A DNA stretch of 64,000 bases from Kaistia adipata DSM 17808 (GTDB taxonomy: Bacteria > Pseudomonadota > Alphaproteobacteria > Rhizobiales > Kaistiaceae), in NCBI RefSeq assembly GCF_000423225.1, contig NZ_AUHO01000007.1:1-64000 (forward strand), in the 5' to 3' direction. Positions 35,474 to 44,470 of the stretch are shown one piece after another. Under the pieces are notes generated by a model. That model did not search any database. It worked only from the letters and a program-made list of their open reading frames with translations, and was not told the origin of the DNA. The translations under genes were made by a program, and so were the position numbers. Within the stretch, counting starts at the first letter, position 1; each line of letters opens with the position of its first letter.

Positions 35474-36574
35474 CTACATCGCCAGCGCGCGGGCCCGCAT
35501 GGCGAGGGCCGCGCCGTCGGCCACGGCGGCATAGGCGACGGCCTTCTTGCGGAACAGGATGAAGGCGGGGTGCACCTCCTTCGCCATCGGGCTCGATTCC
35601 CCGATCTCGGCAAGGACGTCGGCCGAAGTCTTGGCGAGCGCCTCGATCACGGTGTCGGGGAAGGCTTTCACCACCGTGCCGCGCTCGACCAGCATCGGCA
35701 GGGCGATGATGTTGTTGGCGGTGAAGTCGGCGGAGGTCGCACTGGCGGTTGCCTGCGCGGCGGCGCGGACGATCGCCTTGAGATCGTCCGGCAGGGCGTC
35801 GAAGGCGGCCTGGTTGACGGTCAGCTCGAGCGCCGTCGCCAGCTCGTGGAAGGCCGGCATGTAGCAGAAGGGCGCGGCGCGCGGCAGATTGAGCGCCAGG
35901 TCGTTCCAGGGGCCGACCCATTCGGCCGCGTCGATCGTTCCCGCTTCGAGCGCGGCGGCGATGTCGCCCTGCGGCAGCAGCACCGGATTGGCGCCGAGCC
36001 GCTTCAGGACCTCGGCGCCGAGCCCGGTGATCCGGATGGCGAGGCCCTTGAAGTCTTCCGGCTTCTGGATCTCGCGCTTGAACCAGCCGGCGGCCTGCGG
36101 ACCGGTCGACCCCGCATAGAAGGGCAGCACGCCGAACGGCTCATAGGCACGCTCCCACAATGCCTGGCCGCCGCCCGTCGCGAGCCAGGCGGCATGCTCG
36201 CCGGCCGTCAGGCCGAAGGGGACGCCGGAGAAATAGTGGAACGCCGGATCCTTCGCCGCCCAGAAGAAGGGCGAGCCGTGGCCCATTTCGGCCTTGCCGG
36301 TCGAGACCGCGTCGAACACCTGGTTGGGCGCGACCAGGTCGCCGGCCGGGAATACCTGCACCGTCATGCGCCCGGCGGATAGCGCGGCGATGGTGTCGGC
36401 GAGGCGCTGCGCATTGGCGGCAACGCCCGGCGCATCCTTCTGCCAGCAGGTCGCCATCTTCCAGACGACGCTGTCGGCGGCGCGGGCGATGGCCGGCATG
36501 CCGAGGCTCGCTCCGAGCCCGGCTGCGCCGAAGCCGATCACGCGGCGCCGATCCACCATCTTCCGTTCCGACAT
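35474..36574 (-). CDS. TRAP transporter substrate-binding protein (DctP family), Tat-exported
   Basis: A 366-aa periplasmic solute receptor. The N-terminus has a twin-arginine motif (DRRRVIGFGAAGLGASLG) ending near AIARA, followed by the DctP fold (VWKMATCWQKDAPGVAANAQRLADTIAALSAGRM, then IDAAEWVGPWNDL). It binds carboxylates or keto acids in known systems. The membrane subunits (DctQ/M) are not adjacent in the window, so it is an orphan here. The start MSERKMVD fits the signal layout. Confidence 0.92.
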   Translation of the reverse strand: MSERKMVDRRRVIGFGAAGLGASLGMPAIARAADSVVWKMATCWQKDAPGVAANAQRLADTIAALSAGRMTVQVFPAGDLVAPNQVFDAVSTGKAEMGHGSPFFWAAKDPAFHYFSGVPFGLTAGEHAAWLATGGGQALWERAYEPFGVLPFYAGSTGPQAAGWFKREIQKPEDFKGLAIRITGLGAEVLKRLGANPVLLPQGDIAAALEAGTIDAAEWVGPWNDLALNLPRAAPFCYMPAFHELATALELTVNQAAFDALPDDLKAIVRAAAQATASATSADFTANNIIALPMLVERGTVVKAFPDTVIEALAKTSADVLAEIGESSPMAKEVHPAFILFRKKAVAYAAVADGAALAMRARALAM

Positions 36575-36701
36575 GCAACCCTCTCGAAAAAGTCGATTAC
36601 AGCCTATCAGTGCTGAATGACGGCTGAATACATATCAGGCGTGCGTGAACAGAAAACTCGCGTCCTTGACGCAGCCGGATCGGAACGCCAGTTTCTGTCC
36701 C

Positions 36702-37028
36702 GTGCATATCGTCAGGCGGCTTGCCGTCCTCATCCTGATCGCGATCAACCTGCTCCTGCCGGGCGGCGTAGCGCCTGCCCAGGCGATGCCGGTGCACGCG
36801 ACGGCGGACTGTCCGCATGCGATGGCGCCGCAGCCAGGTCCGGATCGACACGGGCATGCGGGACTGCCGGTCATGGCGCAGTGCTGCTACGCGCTGCCGA
36901 TGATGGCCGAGGTGGTCGGCGCCCCGCCGCTTCTGCCGGCGATGCCCGAGGCGATTCTGCGTCCGGGCTCCGATACCATGCCGGTGTCGATCGCGCTGGG
37001 ACCGGATCTGCCACCGCCGCGCGCCTGA
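36702..37028 (+). CDS. Small secreted His/Cys-containing protein, possibly metal-related
   Basis: About 108 aa from a GTG at 36702 (127 aa if the upstream GTG at 36645 is used). A signal-like stretch RRLAVLILIAINLLLPGG is followed by HATADCPHAM, DRHGHAGLP and AQCCYALPMM, a Cys/His pattern reminiscent of DUF2946-type copper-associated proteins. It lies upstream of a DUF305 gene in the same direction, supporting a metal-related role. No firm family assignment is possible by eye. Confidence 0.55.
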   Translation: MHIVRRLAVLILIAINLLLPGGVAPAQAMPVHATADCPHAMAPQPGPDRHGHAGLPVMAQCCYALPMMAEVVGAPPLLPAMPEAILRPGSDTMPVSIALGPDLPPPRA

Positions 37029-37118
37029 TCGTTCGCGCGCATTCATCCTTCGCCGGCGCTCGCGGGTCCGCGACGGCGACAGCAGGGGACCCGCCTCATC
37101 ACCATAAGAGAAACGATC

Positions 37119-37514
37119 ATGAAATCCGTTCTGACCATCGCGGCGATCGCCGCTTCCCTTGCCTTCACAGCGCTGCCGGCCTCGGCGCAGGAGATGGACC
37201 ACAGCAAGATGGACCATGGCGCCATGTCGGCGCCGAAGGCGGGCGACACCGCCTCGACCAAGGCGTTCCGCGCGGCCGACAAGGCCATGATGGAGGGCAT
37301 GGCGATCGACTATTCCGGCAATGCCGATGTCGATTTCATCCGCGCCATGATCCCGCATCACGAGGGCGCGGTCGCCATGGCCGAGATCGAGCTGAAATAT
37401 GGCAAGGATCCGGAGGCGCGGAAGCTGGCCGAGGCCATCATCAAGGCCCAGAAAGAAGAGATCGCCTTCATGAAGGACTGGCTCGCCAAGAACGCCGGCA
37501 AGAACAGCCAGTAG
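37119..37514 (+). CDS. DUF305 family periplasmic metal-binding protein
   Basis: A 131-aa protein: signal peptide to ASAQ, a Met/His-rich segment ([12 protein letters not shown]), and the DUF305 core with [23 protein letters not shown] and [13 protein letters not shown]305 proteins such as CopM bind copper or silver in the periplasm. It has a hairpin terminator shortly downstream. Together with the preceding gene it looks like a small copper-handling locus, by inference. Confidence 0.88.
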   Translation: MKSVLTIAAIAASLAFTALPASAQEMDHSKMDHGAMSAPKAGDTASTKAFRAADKAMMEGMAIDYSGNADVDFIRAMIPHHEGAVAMAEIELKYGKDPEARKLAEAIIKAQKEEIAFMKDWLAKNAGKNSQ

Positions 37515-37536
37515 CAGGCTAACCAGATGCAAGCTC

Positions 37537-37561
37537 ACGGCCGCCGGTTTGGCGGCCGTGA
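37537..37561 (+). terminator. Hairpin after the DUF305 gene
   Basis: CACGGCCGCC pairs perfectly with GGCGGCCGTG across a GGTTT loop, 23 bases after the stop codon. Only a weak T-rich tail follows, so termination may be partial. Confidence 0.7.
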
Positions 37562-37718
37562 TGCTTTGCGACGACTTCGCCGATATTTACCCTGAACCAT
37601 GCGCGGCGATTGACACGCGCTCCGGCTGGATGTTCCTTCGCCTCTGGGGGCAAGGTTCGACGACCTGCCGCCTCGTCAGGCCCGTTGCCGTTTGGCGGCA
37701 TCGAAGGAGATCGGCACT

Positions 37719-38489
37719 ATGAAGATGCAAGCAAGGCTTCTCTTGGTCGGCGCGAGCATGGCCCTCGGCCTGTTTGCCGCGACCTTGCCCGCGGCAGCGC
37801 AGTCGACGGCCATGCAGTCCTGCAGCGACGACTGGGCCAAGATGAAGGCCGCCGGCACGGTTCCCGATGGCCAGACCTGGCCGAAATTCTGGAGCCAGTG
37901 CGCCAAGGATTACGACGCCGCCCATCCGTCCGAGGATGCGGCTCCGGCCGCCAAGTCGACGAACAGCAAGTCGACGAACAGCAAGGCGACCGACACCAAG
38001 GCGGCCAAGGCCAAGCCGGCCGAGAAGGCGGCGGAGCCGGCTGCCGCGGCTGGCGGCAAGTCGACGGCCATGGCCTCGTGCAGCGCCGAATGGGCCAAGA
38101 TGAAGGAGGCCGGCAGCATTCCGGCCGGCCAGACCTGGCCGAAGTTCTGGAGCCAGTGTTCCAAGGATTACGCCGCCGCCAATCCGGCGGATGATGCCGC
38201 GCCGGCGAAGGCCGCCAAGGGCAAGGCCGCCAAGGCCGCCGACAACGCGATCGAGGCGGACGAAGGCATTGCGCTGCCCGATCCGGAGCAGGCCGCCAAG
38301 ATGAACACGGCGGCGAAGACCGCCGGCAAGCGTCCGCTCACCCCCGGCCAGCAGGCGGCGATCGTGCGCATTCGCGCCTGCGGCGCCGAGTGGCAGGAGC
38401 GCAAGGCGGCCGGCAAGCTGCCGCAGGGCGCCAAGTGGCCGCAATACTGGAGCGACTGCAACAAGCGCCTGAAGGCCAAGGGCCAGTAA
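37719..38489 (+). CDS. Secreted protein with three Cys/Trp repeats, unknown function
   Basis: A 256-aa protein with a signal peptide (MKMQARLLLVGASMALGLFAATLPAAAQS). It carries three copies of a roughly 33-residue module with the pattern C-x3-W-x4-K-x2-G-x4-G-x2-WP-x2-W-x2-C: CSDDWAKM..PKFWSQC, CSAEWAKM..PKFWSQC, and CGAEWQER..PQYWSDC. The modules are joined by Ala/Lys/Pro-rich, low-complexity linkers. Each module has a Cys at both ends, suggesting a disulfide-closed unit. I do not recognise a named family. The ATG at 37719 gives a normal signal peptide; an ATG nine codons upstream is also in frame. Confidence 0.8.
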   Translation: MKMQARLLLVGASMALGLFAATLPAAAQSTAMQSCSDDWAKMKAAGTVPDGQTWPKFWSQCAKDYDAAHPSEDAAPAAKSTNSKSTNSKATDTKAAKAKPAEKAAEPAAAAGGKSTAMASCSAEWAKMKEAGSIPAGQTWPKFWSQCSKDYAAANPADDAAPAKAAKGKAAKAADNAIEADEGIALPDPEQAAKMNTAAKTAGKRPLTPGQQAAIVRIRACGAEWQERKAAGKLPQGAKWPQYWSDCNKRLKAKGQ

Positions 38490-38564
38490 GGCAGGCGGGG
38501 TCGACCGAACCGAATTCCGCTTCGGGGGGCGATGAACGGCGTTCCGTTTTGAAGGAGAACCATC

Positions 38565-38945
38565 ATGGGTATCTTTGACGGTATTGTCGGCAATGTCCTC
38601 GGCGCGCTTCAGGGCAAGAGCGGCGAGGGCGTCCAGCTGGACGCCCTTGGTCAGGCCCTGAACGGGGCGCTCGCGAACACGCAGTTCGGCAGTCTCGACG
38701 GCGTGCTGAACCAGTTGCAGAGTTCGGGCCTCGGGGCGCAGGTCGCCTCCTGGCTCGGCCAGGGCAGCAACCTGCCGATCAGCGCCGATGATCTTCGTTC
38801 GGCGCTCGGCAATGAGCAGTTGCAGACGATCGGCACCCAGCTCGGCATTCCGATGGATCAGGTCGGCGAGCTCCTGGCCAAGGTGCTGCCGCCCACGGTC
38901 GACAAGCTGAGCCCGGACGGCACGCTGACGCCGCCTCCGGTCTGA
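38565..38945 (+). CDS. YidB-like DUF937 protein
   Basis: A 126-aa protein beginning MGIFDGIVGNVLGALQ and containing LNQLQSSGLGAQVASWLGQGSNLPISADDLRSALG, which matches the YidB/DUF937 family of small Gly-rich proteins of unknown function. It has a strong AAGGAGAA site. It is monocistronic as far as can be seen. The gap of about 200 bases to prmB shows no gene. Confidence 0.88.
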   Translation: MGIFDGIVGNVLGALQGKSGEGVQLDALGQALNGALANTQFGSLDGVLNQLQSSGLGAQVASWLGQGSNLPISADDLRSALGNEQLQTIGTQLGIPMDQVGELLAKVLPPTVDKLSPDGTLTPPPV

Positions 38946-39153
38946 GGCACGGATCGATGACGTGATGCGTGGCCGGGGCTCGTCTCCGGCCATGTTCGTT
39001 TCTGGAGCCGCTGTTTCGCTCGGGTCCCGCCGGTGCCGTCGTCCGGTGGCTTATTGCACAGACTGGGACTGGAGATCGCAGGCGCGGGTGGTGCGCGCGG
39101 CGCGCTGACCTGATAGGACGGGGGCGAAACGATTTCTTAACCATGAGCCCGCC

Positions 39154-40119
39154 GTGACCATCGAATCCAGCCCCGCCGATCAGCTCGTCACGATCCGCGA
39201 CTTCCTCCGCTATGCGATCAGCCGCTTCAACCAGGCGGGTCTGGCCTTCGGCCATGGCGCCTCGACGGCGTTCGACGACGCCGCCTATCTGGTGCTCGAG
39301 GGGCTGAAGCTGCCGATCGACACGCTCGAGCCGTTCCTCGATGCGCGCCTGATGCCGGACGAGCGCAAGCGTCTCGCCGACCTGATCGAGGCGCGCGTGA
39401 CGACGCGCAAGCCGACCCCCTATCTGCTCAAGCGCGCCTATATCCAGGGCGTGCCCTTCTATGTCGACGAGCGGGTGATCGTGCCGCGCTCCTTCATCGG
39501 CGAGCTGCTCTACTCCGAGTTCTTCGGCGGCGACGAGTTCACGCTGGTCGAGGACCTGTCGTCGATCGAGACCGTGCTCGACCTCTGCACCGGCTCGGCC
39601 TCGCTGGCGATCCTCGCCGCGGACGTGTTCGGCAATGCCGAGATCGATGCCGTCGACCTGTCGCCGGATGCGCTCGAGGTCGCCAAGATCAACGTCGCCG
39701 AGCATGGCCTCGGCAACCGGATCGAGCTCTACGAGGGCGACCTGTTCGCGCCGCTCGGCGACAAGCGCTACGACCTGATCCTAACCAACCCGCCCTATGT
39801 CGACGAGATCGCCATGGAAGAGCTGCCGGAAGAGTACCGGCACGAGCCGGAGATGGCGCTGGCCTCCGGCCTCGACGGTCTGGACATCGTGCGGCGAATC
39901 CTCGAGGCGGCGCCTGCCCATCTCAATCCGGGCGGCGGCATCCTGTGCGAGATCGGCGCCGGCCGCGAGATCATCGAAGCGGAGTATCCGCATCTCGACT
40001 TCTTCTGGCTCGATACCGACGAGAGCGAGGGCGAGGTGTTCTGGCTCTCGGCCCAGAGCCTCGGCGTCGCCGATCTCGATACCGAGGACTTCGAGGACGA
40101 GACGCCCGCCGACGATTGA
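39154..40119 (+). CDS. prmB: PrmB, ribosomal protein L3 N5-glutamine methyltransferase
   Basis: A 321-aa SAM-dependent methyltransferase. The N-terminal helical part (TIRDFLRYAISRFNQAGLAFGHG) is typical of PrmB; the SAM-binding loop is DLCTGSASLAILAA, and the catalytic NPPY motif is in LTNPPYVDE. It methylates a glutamine of uL3. The GTG start at 39154 is chosen because an upstream ATG in another frame stops after four codons. The last 15 residues are acidic. A strong terminator follows. Confidence 0.95.
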   Translation: MTIESSPADQLVTIRDFLRYAISRFNQAGLAFGHGASTAFDDAAYLVLEGLKLPIDTLEPFLDARLMPDERKRLADLIEARVTTRKPTPYLLKRAYIQGVPFYVDERVIVPRSFIGELLYSEFFGGDEFTLVEDLSSIETVLDLCTGSASLAILAADVFGNAEIDAVDLSPDALEVAKINVAEHGLGNRIELYEGDLFAPLGDKRYDLILTNPPYVDEIAMEELPEEYRHEPEMALASGLDGLDIVRRILEAAPAHLNPGGGILCEIGAGREIIEAEYPHLDFFWLDTDESEGEVFWLSAQSLGVADLDTEDFEDETPADD

Positions 40120-40141
40120 TTGTCACGCCGGCAATCGAATT

Positions 40142-40175
40142 GGCCCTCTCCCGCGTCGCGGGGGAGGGCCTTTCT
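40142..40175 (+). terminator. Intrinsic terminator after prmB
   Basis: GGCCCTCTCCCGC pairs with GCGGGGGAGGGCC (twelve pairs plus one T-G) over a three-base loop, followed by TTTCT. It lies between converging genes (prmB and the MFS gene) and may act in both directions. Confidence 0.88.
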
Positions 40176-40185
40176 CATGCGCCGG

Positions 40186-41703
40186 TCAGGCGCCGATCTC
40201 CAGCATGATCGGCTCGGCCGCCGGCTTCGGCCGGCGCGCGCGCAACGTGACCAGCGTCACCAGCGCGGCGGCGAAGGTGATCGCGGCGCAGACGAGCATG
40301 GTGGCGCGGAAGGCGTCGCCATAGGCGTCGGCGGCGGCCATGCGAGCGATCGACGGGGCCAGCGCCGCGGCGGCATCGAGGTCGCCGCCGGCGATCGCAT
40401 TGGCTGCGCCGGCGGGCATGCCGCCGAACCCGTTCGACACGAACACCGTCATCAGCGCGCCGACCAGCGCGATCGCGACCGTCTCGCCGGCGACCCGCAT
40501 CGTGCCGAAGATGCCGGTCGCCATGCCGGCGCGTTCCGTCGGCACGACGCTGATGGCAAGATCGTCCATCAGGCCCCAGGGCAGCGCAGCGCCGGCGCCG
40601 ATCAGGACGAGCGGCAGGATGAAGGCCGTGCCGGGGCTTCCGACGGGAACCAGCGCCAGCAGCAGCACGCCCACGCCGGCGACGACGAGCCCGAGCCCGG
40701 CCAGGATGCCGGACGGAATCCAGCGCGTGAGGTTGGCGGCGATGAACGGGATCGTCGCGATCGGCAGGCTGAGCGGCAGCAGCATCAGCCCGACTTCCAG
40801 CTCGCTCATGCCCTCGATCCGGATGAAGCGCGCCGGCAGCAGGATGAACGGCACGATGAAGGAGTAGGCGACCGCGACCGGCAATGCCTGCACCGAGACG
40901 AAGCGGGCATAGCGGAAGAGCGACAGGTCGAGCATCGGCCGCTTCTGCATGAGCTCGATGGCGATGAAGCCGGCCAGCAGGATCGCCGCGCCGGCGAGCA
41001 GCGCCACGACGAGTGGGTGGGCCCAGCCATGGTCGGGGCCCAGCATGATGCCGAAGATCAGGGCGACCAGCATGGCGGTGAAGCTCGCCGCGCCCCAGTG
41101 GTCGATGCCGGTCGCGCCGGGATCGCGCGTCTCGCGCATGCGCGGCACGCCGGCGACGAGGATGACGATGCCGGCCAGGGCGGTGGCGAAGAACAGGGCC
41201 CGCCAGCCGAGGCTTTCGATCAGCGCGCCGGCGATGATCGGGCCGAAGGCGATGCCGATGCCAAAGCCGGTGCCGAGCAGGCCGAGCGCGCGGGTGCGGG
41301 CCGGGCCCTCATAATCCTGCGCCACGGCGGCGAAACCGGCCGAGATGGTCAGCGCCGCGGCGATGCCCTGCAGCGCGCGCAGCAGGTCGAGGATCAGCAC
41401 GTTCGGGGCGAGGCCGACGGCGAAGGAGGCGAGGGTGAAGCCGATCGCGCCGATCCGGAACATGCGCTTGCGGCCGAACTGGTCGGCGAGCGCGCCGCCG
41501 AGCATGATCGTGCTGCCGAAGGCGAGCATGAAGCCGTTGACGATCCAGACCAGCTGCGAGAGCTCGCCGGCGAAGTCGCGGCCGATCGCCGGCGTCGCGA
41601 CGGCGGGGCCGGTGAAGGACAGCGGCATTATGACGGCAACGAGGAAAACGGCGGCGAGGACGAGATGTCGCCCCGCGGCCGCCTGGTGAGAGGCGTCGGT
41701 CAT
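40186..41703 (-). CDS. MFS drug efflux transporter, DHA2 (14-TMS) type
   Basis: A 505-aa inner-membrane exporter of the EmrB/QacA class: about 14 hydrophobic segments, motif A in GGALADQFGRKRMFRIG, and the early VIMPLSFTGPAVATPAIGRDF segment. It is transcribed divergently from a TetR gene, and two similar palindromes lie in the gap; repression by TetR and induction by its substrate is the likely scheme. The substrate is unknown. Confidence 0.92.
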   Translation of the reverse strand: MTDASHQAAAGRHLVLAAVFLVAVIMPLSFTGPAVATPAIGRDFAGELSQLVWIVNGFMLAFGSTIMLGGALADQFGRKRMFRIGAIGFTLASFAVGLAPNVLILDLLRALQGIAAALTISAGFAAVAQDYEGPARTRALGLLGTGFGIGIAFGPIIAGALIESLGWRALFFATALAGIVILVAGVPRMRETRDPGATGIDHWGAASFTAMLVALIFGIMLGPDHGWAHPLVVALLAGAAILLAGFIAIELMQKRPMLDLSLFRYARFVSVQALPVAVAYSFIVPFILLPARFIRIEGMSELEVGLMLLPLSLPIATIPFIAANLTRWIPSGILAGLGLVVAGVGVLLLALVPVGSPGTAFILPLVLIGAGAALPWGLMDDLAISVVPTERAGMATGIFGTMRVAGETVAIALVGALMTVFVSNGFGGMPAGAANAIAGGDLDAAAALAPSIARMAAADAYGDAFRATMLVCAAITFAAALVTLVTLRARRPKPAAEPIMLEIGA

Positions 41704-41811
41704 GATGGTCTCGAATCTGTTGGGCAGGGGCGGTCGTTGGCGGCCGCCCGTCGCAAAGGGTGAAGCGCGCGGCGGGAGAGGCGCCGCGCGCTCTGGTCAC
41801 CACCGGCACAA

Positions 41812-41835
41812 TTTATGTGTCGGTCGATACATAAA
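41812..41835. promoter_or_regulatory. TetR operator candidate O1
   Basis: A 24-base near-palindrome with TTTATGT and ACATAAA at its ends (10 of 12 positions symmetric), in the gap between the divergent MFS and TetR genes. A related site lies 55 bases away. Confidence 0.65.
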
Positions 41836-41866
41836 CCATAATCGCTTGCTTCCCGCCGTCAAGCGC

Positions 41867-41890
41867 TTTATTTGTTGATCGATACAAAAA
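41867..41890. promoter_or_regulatory. TetR operator candidate O2
   Basis: A second, weaker 24-base dyad (8 of 12 symmetric) sharing the TCGATACA half-site with O1. It would lie inside the coding region if the TetR gene began at 41872, which supports the downstream ATG at 41911 as the start. Confidence 0.5.
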
Positions 41891-41910
41891 GAAAAGGGCT
41901 GCTGCACGCC

Positions 41911-42522
41911 ATGAATGCACGCGGACGTCCCCGGAGCTTCGACCGAGCCGTGGCCCTCGAGCGGGCGATGGAAGTGTTCTGGGCTCGCGGCTACGCCGGC
42001 ACCTCGATCTCGGAGCTGACCGAGGCGATGGGCATCAATTCGCCGTCGCTCTACGCCGCCTTCGGCTCGAAGGAGGGGCTTTTTCGCGAGGCGGTCGCGC
42101 TTTATGTGGCGACCGACGATTCCTGCACGCTGAAGATGCTCGAGGGCGATCTGACGACGCGGGATTCGATCGCCGCCATGCTGATCGCCAGCGCCCGCTC
42201 CTGCGCGCAGCCCGACAAGCCGACCGGCTGTTTCCTGATGCTGGGCGCCACCAATGGCGGTCCCGACACGGATTCGGCGCAGCAGTTCCTCTGCGACCAG
42301 CGCAAGGACATGGCGCAGCGCATCCGCGCCCGGCTGGAGCGCGGCGTCGCCGACGGCGAACTGCCGCCCGGCCTCGACCTCGCCCGCATCGCCGCCTATT
42401 TCGGCACGATCATCAAGGGCATGTCGATCGAGGCGCGCGACGGCGCCGATGCGGAGACGCTGATCTCCGTGGCGCATAGCGCCATGCGCGGCTGGGATGC
42501 GCTGACCTCGACGCAGGGTTGA
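41911..42522 (+). CDS. TetR/AcrR-family repressor of the MFS pump
   Basis: A 203-aa repressor: MNARGRPRSFDRAVALERAMEVFWARGYAGTSISELTEAMGINSPSLYAAFGSKEGLF is a textbook TetR DNA-binding domain (residues 1-58), with the C-terminal part of the subgroup that has CAQPDKPTGCFLMLG. The divergent MFS gene and paired palindromes indicate it represses the pump and itself. The ATG at 41911 is preferred over 41872 because the latter overlaps operator O2. Confidence 0.9.
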   Translation: MNARGRPRSFDRAVALERAMEVFWARGYAGTSISELTEAMGINSPSLYAAFGSKEGLFREAVALYVATDDSCTLKMLEGDLTTRDSIAAMLIASARSCAQPDKPTGCFLMLGATNGGPDTDSAQQFLCDQRKDMAQRIRARLERGVADGELPPGLDLARIAAYFGTIIKGMSIEARDGADAETLISVAHSAMRGWDALTSTQG

Positions 42523-42554
42523 TGACCACGGCCGTGCCAGCCTAGGCTAGCGCC

Positions 42555-43079
42555 ATGTCCGAACCTCGCCTTTTCATCATCACCGGCGCCATGGCGGCGG
42601 GAAAATCCACGGTCGCCCAGGCTGTCGCCGAGGCGCTGCCGAAAGCCGTGCATCTCAGAGGCGACGTGTTTCGCCGGATGATCGTCAGCGGGGCGGCCAC
42701 CATGGGCCCGATCCTCGACGACGAGGCGCAGGCGCAGCTGAAGCTGCGCCACGATCTCGCCTGCGACGCGGCCCGGCGCTATCACGCGGCTGGGTTCTCC
42801 GTGGTCTATCAGGACATCCTGATCGGTCCCTATCTGCTCGCGGTGGCGGAACGCCTCGCCGATCTCGATCCGCGCATCGTGGTGCTGGCGCCGGACGCCG
42901 CGACGCTGGCGCGCCGCGACCGGGAAAGGCCCAAGACGGGCTACAGCGACGCTTTCCCGCCCGAGATCCTCGCCGAGGCGCTGGTCCGCGAGGCGCCGCG
43001 GATCGGGCTTTGGATCGACAGCTCGGCGATGAGCGTCGGCGAGGTCGTGGCCGCCATTCTGGCGGATGCGGCCGTCTGA
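42555..43079 (+). CDS. P-loop kinase-like (AAA_33/zeta-type) protein
   Basis: A 174-aa protein with Walker A in ITGAMAAGKSTVAQ at the N-terminus and a lid-like region (RRDRERPKTGYSD). It resembles small nucleoside-triphosphate-dependent kinases grouped as AAA_33 or phosphotransferases. Chloramphenicol phosphotransferase is a distant relative, but its specific residues are not evident, so no resistance role is proposed. It stands between the TetR gene and rlmN with no clear operon partner. Confidence 0.75.
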   Translation: MSEPRLFIITGAMAAGKSTVAQAVAEALPKAVHLRGDVFRRMIVSGAATMGPILDDEAQAQLKLRHDLACDAARRYHAAGFSVVYQDILIGPYLLAVAERLADLDPRIVVLAPDAATLARRDRERPKTGYSDAFPPEILAEALVREAPRIGLWIDSSAMSVGEVVAAILADAAV

Positions 43080-43261
43080 CACGGGCGTTCAACGAGCGTC
43101 GGCGACGGCCGATCGCGGCTGCCCCTTGCCGGGCGCGGGGCGGCGTCTCATTTGAAGCATTCCTGAATTCCGCCGAATTGTGATATGAGGCCGGCAACCA
43201 AGATGATTGATGGCCCTGATGCGCGCCTTTCGCGCCGGCCGCTCACCCGGAACCCGACAAG

Positions 43262-44470
43262 ATGACCGCACCGCTCGCCGTGGCACCCGCTCCTGCTTCG
43301 TCCCCGCTTTCCGAGACGCCGTCGCTCGTCGGCCTGTCGCGGCCCGAGATCGGCGAGAAGCTCGCCGGCATCGGCATCGAGCCGAAGCAGATCCGCATGC
43401 GCACGGCGCAGATCTGGAACTGGATCTATGCGCGCGGCGTCACCGACTTCAACGACATGCTCAATGTCTCGAAGGACCTGCGGGCGACGCTCGCCGCCAA
43501 CTTCACGCTGAAGCGGCCCGAGATCGTCACGGAGCAGATCTCCCAGGACGGCACGCGCAAGTGGCTGCTGCGCTTCCCGGCGCGCGGCGCCGGCCGGCCG
43601 GTCGAGATCGAGACCGTCTACATTCCCGAGATCGGCCGCGGCACGCTCTGCGTCTCCTCGCAGGTCGGCTGCACGCTGACCTGCTCGTTCTGCCACACCG
43701 GCACGCAGAAGATGGTGCGTAACCTGACGGCCGAGGAGATCGTCGGCCAGATCCTCGTCGCCCGCGACCGGCTGGGCGATTTCCCGGACAAGACGACGCC
43801 GGTCGGCGCCGCCGTGCCGTCCGAGGGCCGCCTCGTCTCCAACATCGTCATGATGGGCATGGGCGAGCCGCTCTACAATTTCGACAACGTCAAGCAGGCG
43901 CTCCTGATCGCCTCGGACGGCGAGGGCCTGTCGCTGTCGAAGCGCCGCATCACGCTGTCGACCTCCGGCGTCGTGCCGATGATCCCGCGCACCGGCGAGG
44001 AGATCGGCTCGATGCTGGCGATCTCGCTGCACGCCGTCCGCGACGACCTGCGCGACATGCTGGTGCCGCTCAACAAGAAATACCCGATCGCCGAGCTGCT
44101 CGAGGCCTGCCGCAACTATCCCGGCCTCTCCAATGCCCGCCGCATCACCTTCGAATATGTGATGCTGAAGGACGTCAACGACTCGGCCGCCGACGCGCGC
44201 GAGCTGGTGCGGCTGCTGCGCGGCATCCCGGCCAAGATCAACCTGATCCCGTTCAACCCGTGGCCGGGCGTCAACTACCAGTGCTCGGAGTGGGAGACGA
44301 TCGAGGCCTTCTCCGACATCGTCAACCGCGCCGGCTACGCTTCGCCGATCCGCACGCCGCGCGGCCGCGACATCCTCGCCGCCTGCGGCCAGCTGAAGAG
44401 CGAGAGCGAGCGCATGCGCGTCCGCGAGCGCCTGGCGCTCGAGGCAATGGTCACCAGCGACGAGGACTGA
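43262..44470 (+). CDS. rlmN: RlmN, 23S rRNA (A2503-C2) / tRNA (A37-C2) methyltransferase
   Basis: A 402-aa housekeeping radical SAM enzyme. Cluster motif [12 protein letters not shown]; first catalytic Cys in [11 protein letters not shown]; second in [11 protein letters not shown]. The RlmN-specific [13 protein letters not shown] and STSGVVPMI segments are present. It shares one base with the following membrane protein gene (ATGA arrangement). Its presence shows the host already makes the C2 mark, which makes a duplicate role for the mobile Cfr-like gene at 3968 less likely. Confidence 0.97.
   Translation: MTAPLAVAPAPASSPLSETPSLVGLSRPEIGEKLAGIGIEPKQIRMRTAQIWNWIYARGVTDFNDMLNVSKDLRATLAANFTLKRPEIVTEQISQDGTRKWLLRFPARGAGRPVEIETVYIPEIGRGTLCVSSQVGCTLTCSFCHTGTQKMVRNLTAEEIVGQILVARDRLGDFPDKTTPVGAAVPSEGRLVSNIVMMGMGEPLYNFDNVKQALLIASDGEGLSLSKRRITLSTSGVVPMIPRTGEEIGSMLAISLHAVRDDLRDMLVPLNKKYPIAELLEACRNYPGLSNARRITFEYVMLKDVNDSAADARELVRLLRGIPAKINLIPFNPWPGVNYQCSEWETIEAFSDIVNRAGYASPIRTPRGRDILAACGQLKSESERMRVRERLALEAMVTSDED

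Noticed and set aside
40120..41763. A 547-residue plus-strand protein rich in Arg, Glu, Asp and Gly
   Set aside because: It is the antisense of the MFS transporter gene, with the composition expected of high-GC shadow frames.
42555..43079. Chloramphenicol phosphotransferase
   Set aside because: Only the P-loop and general size agree. Residues specific to that enzyme are not visible, and the gene is in core chromosome, not in resistance cargo.
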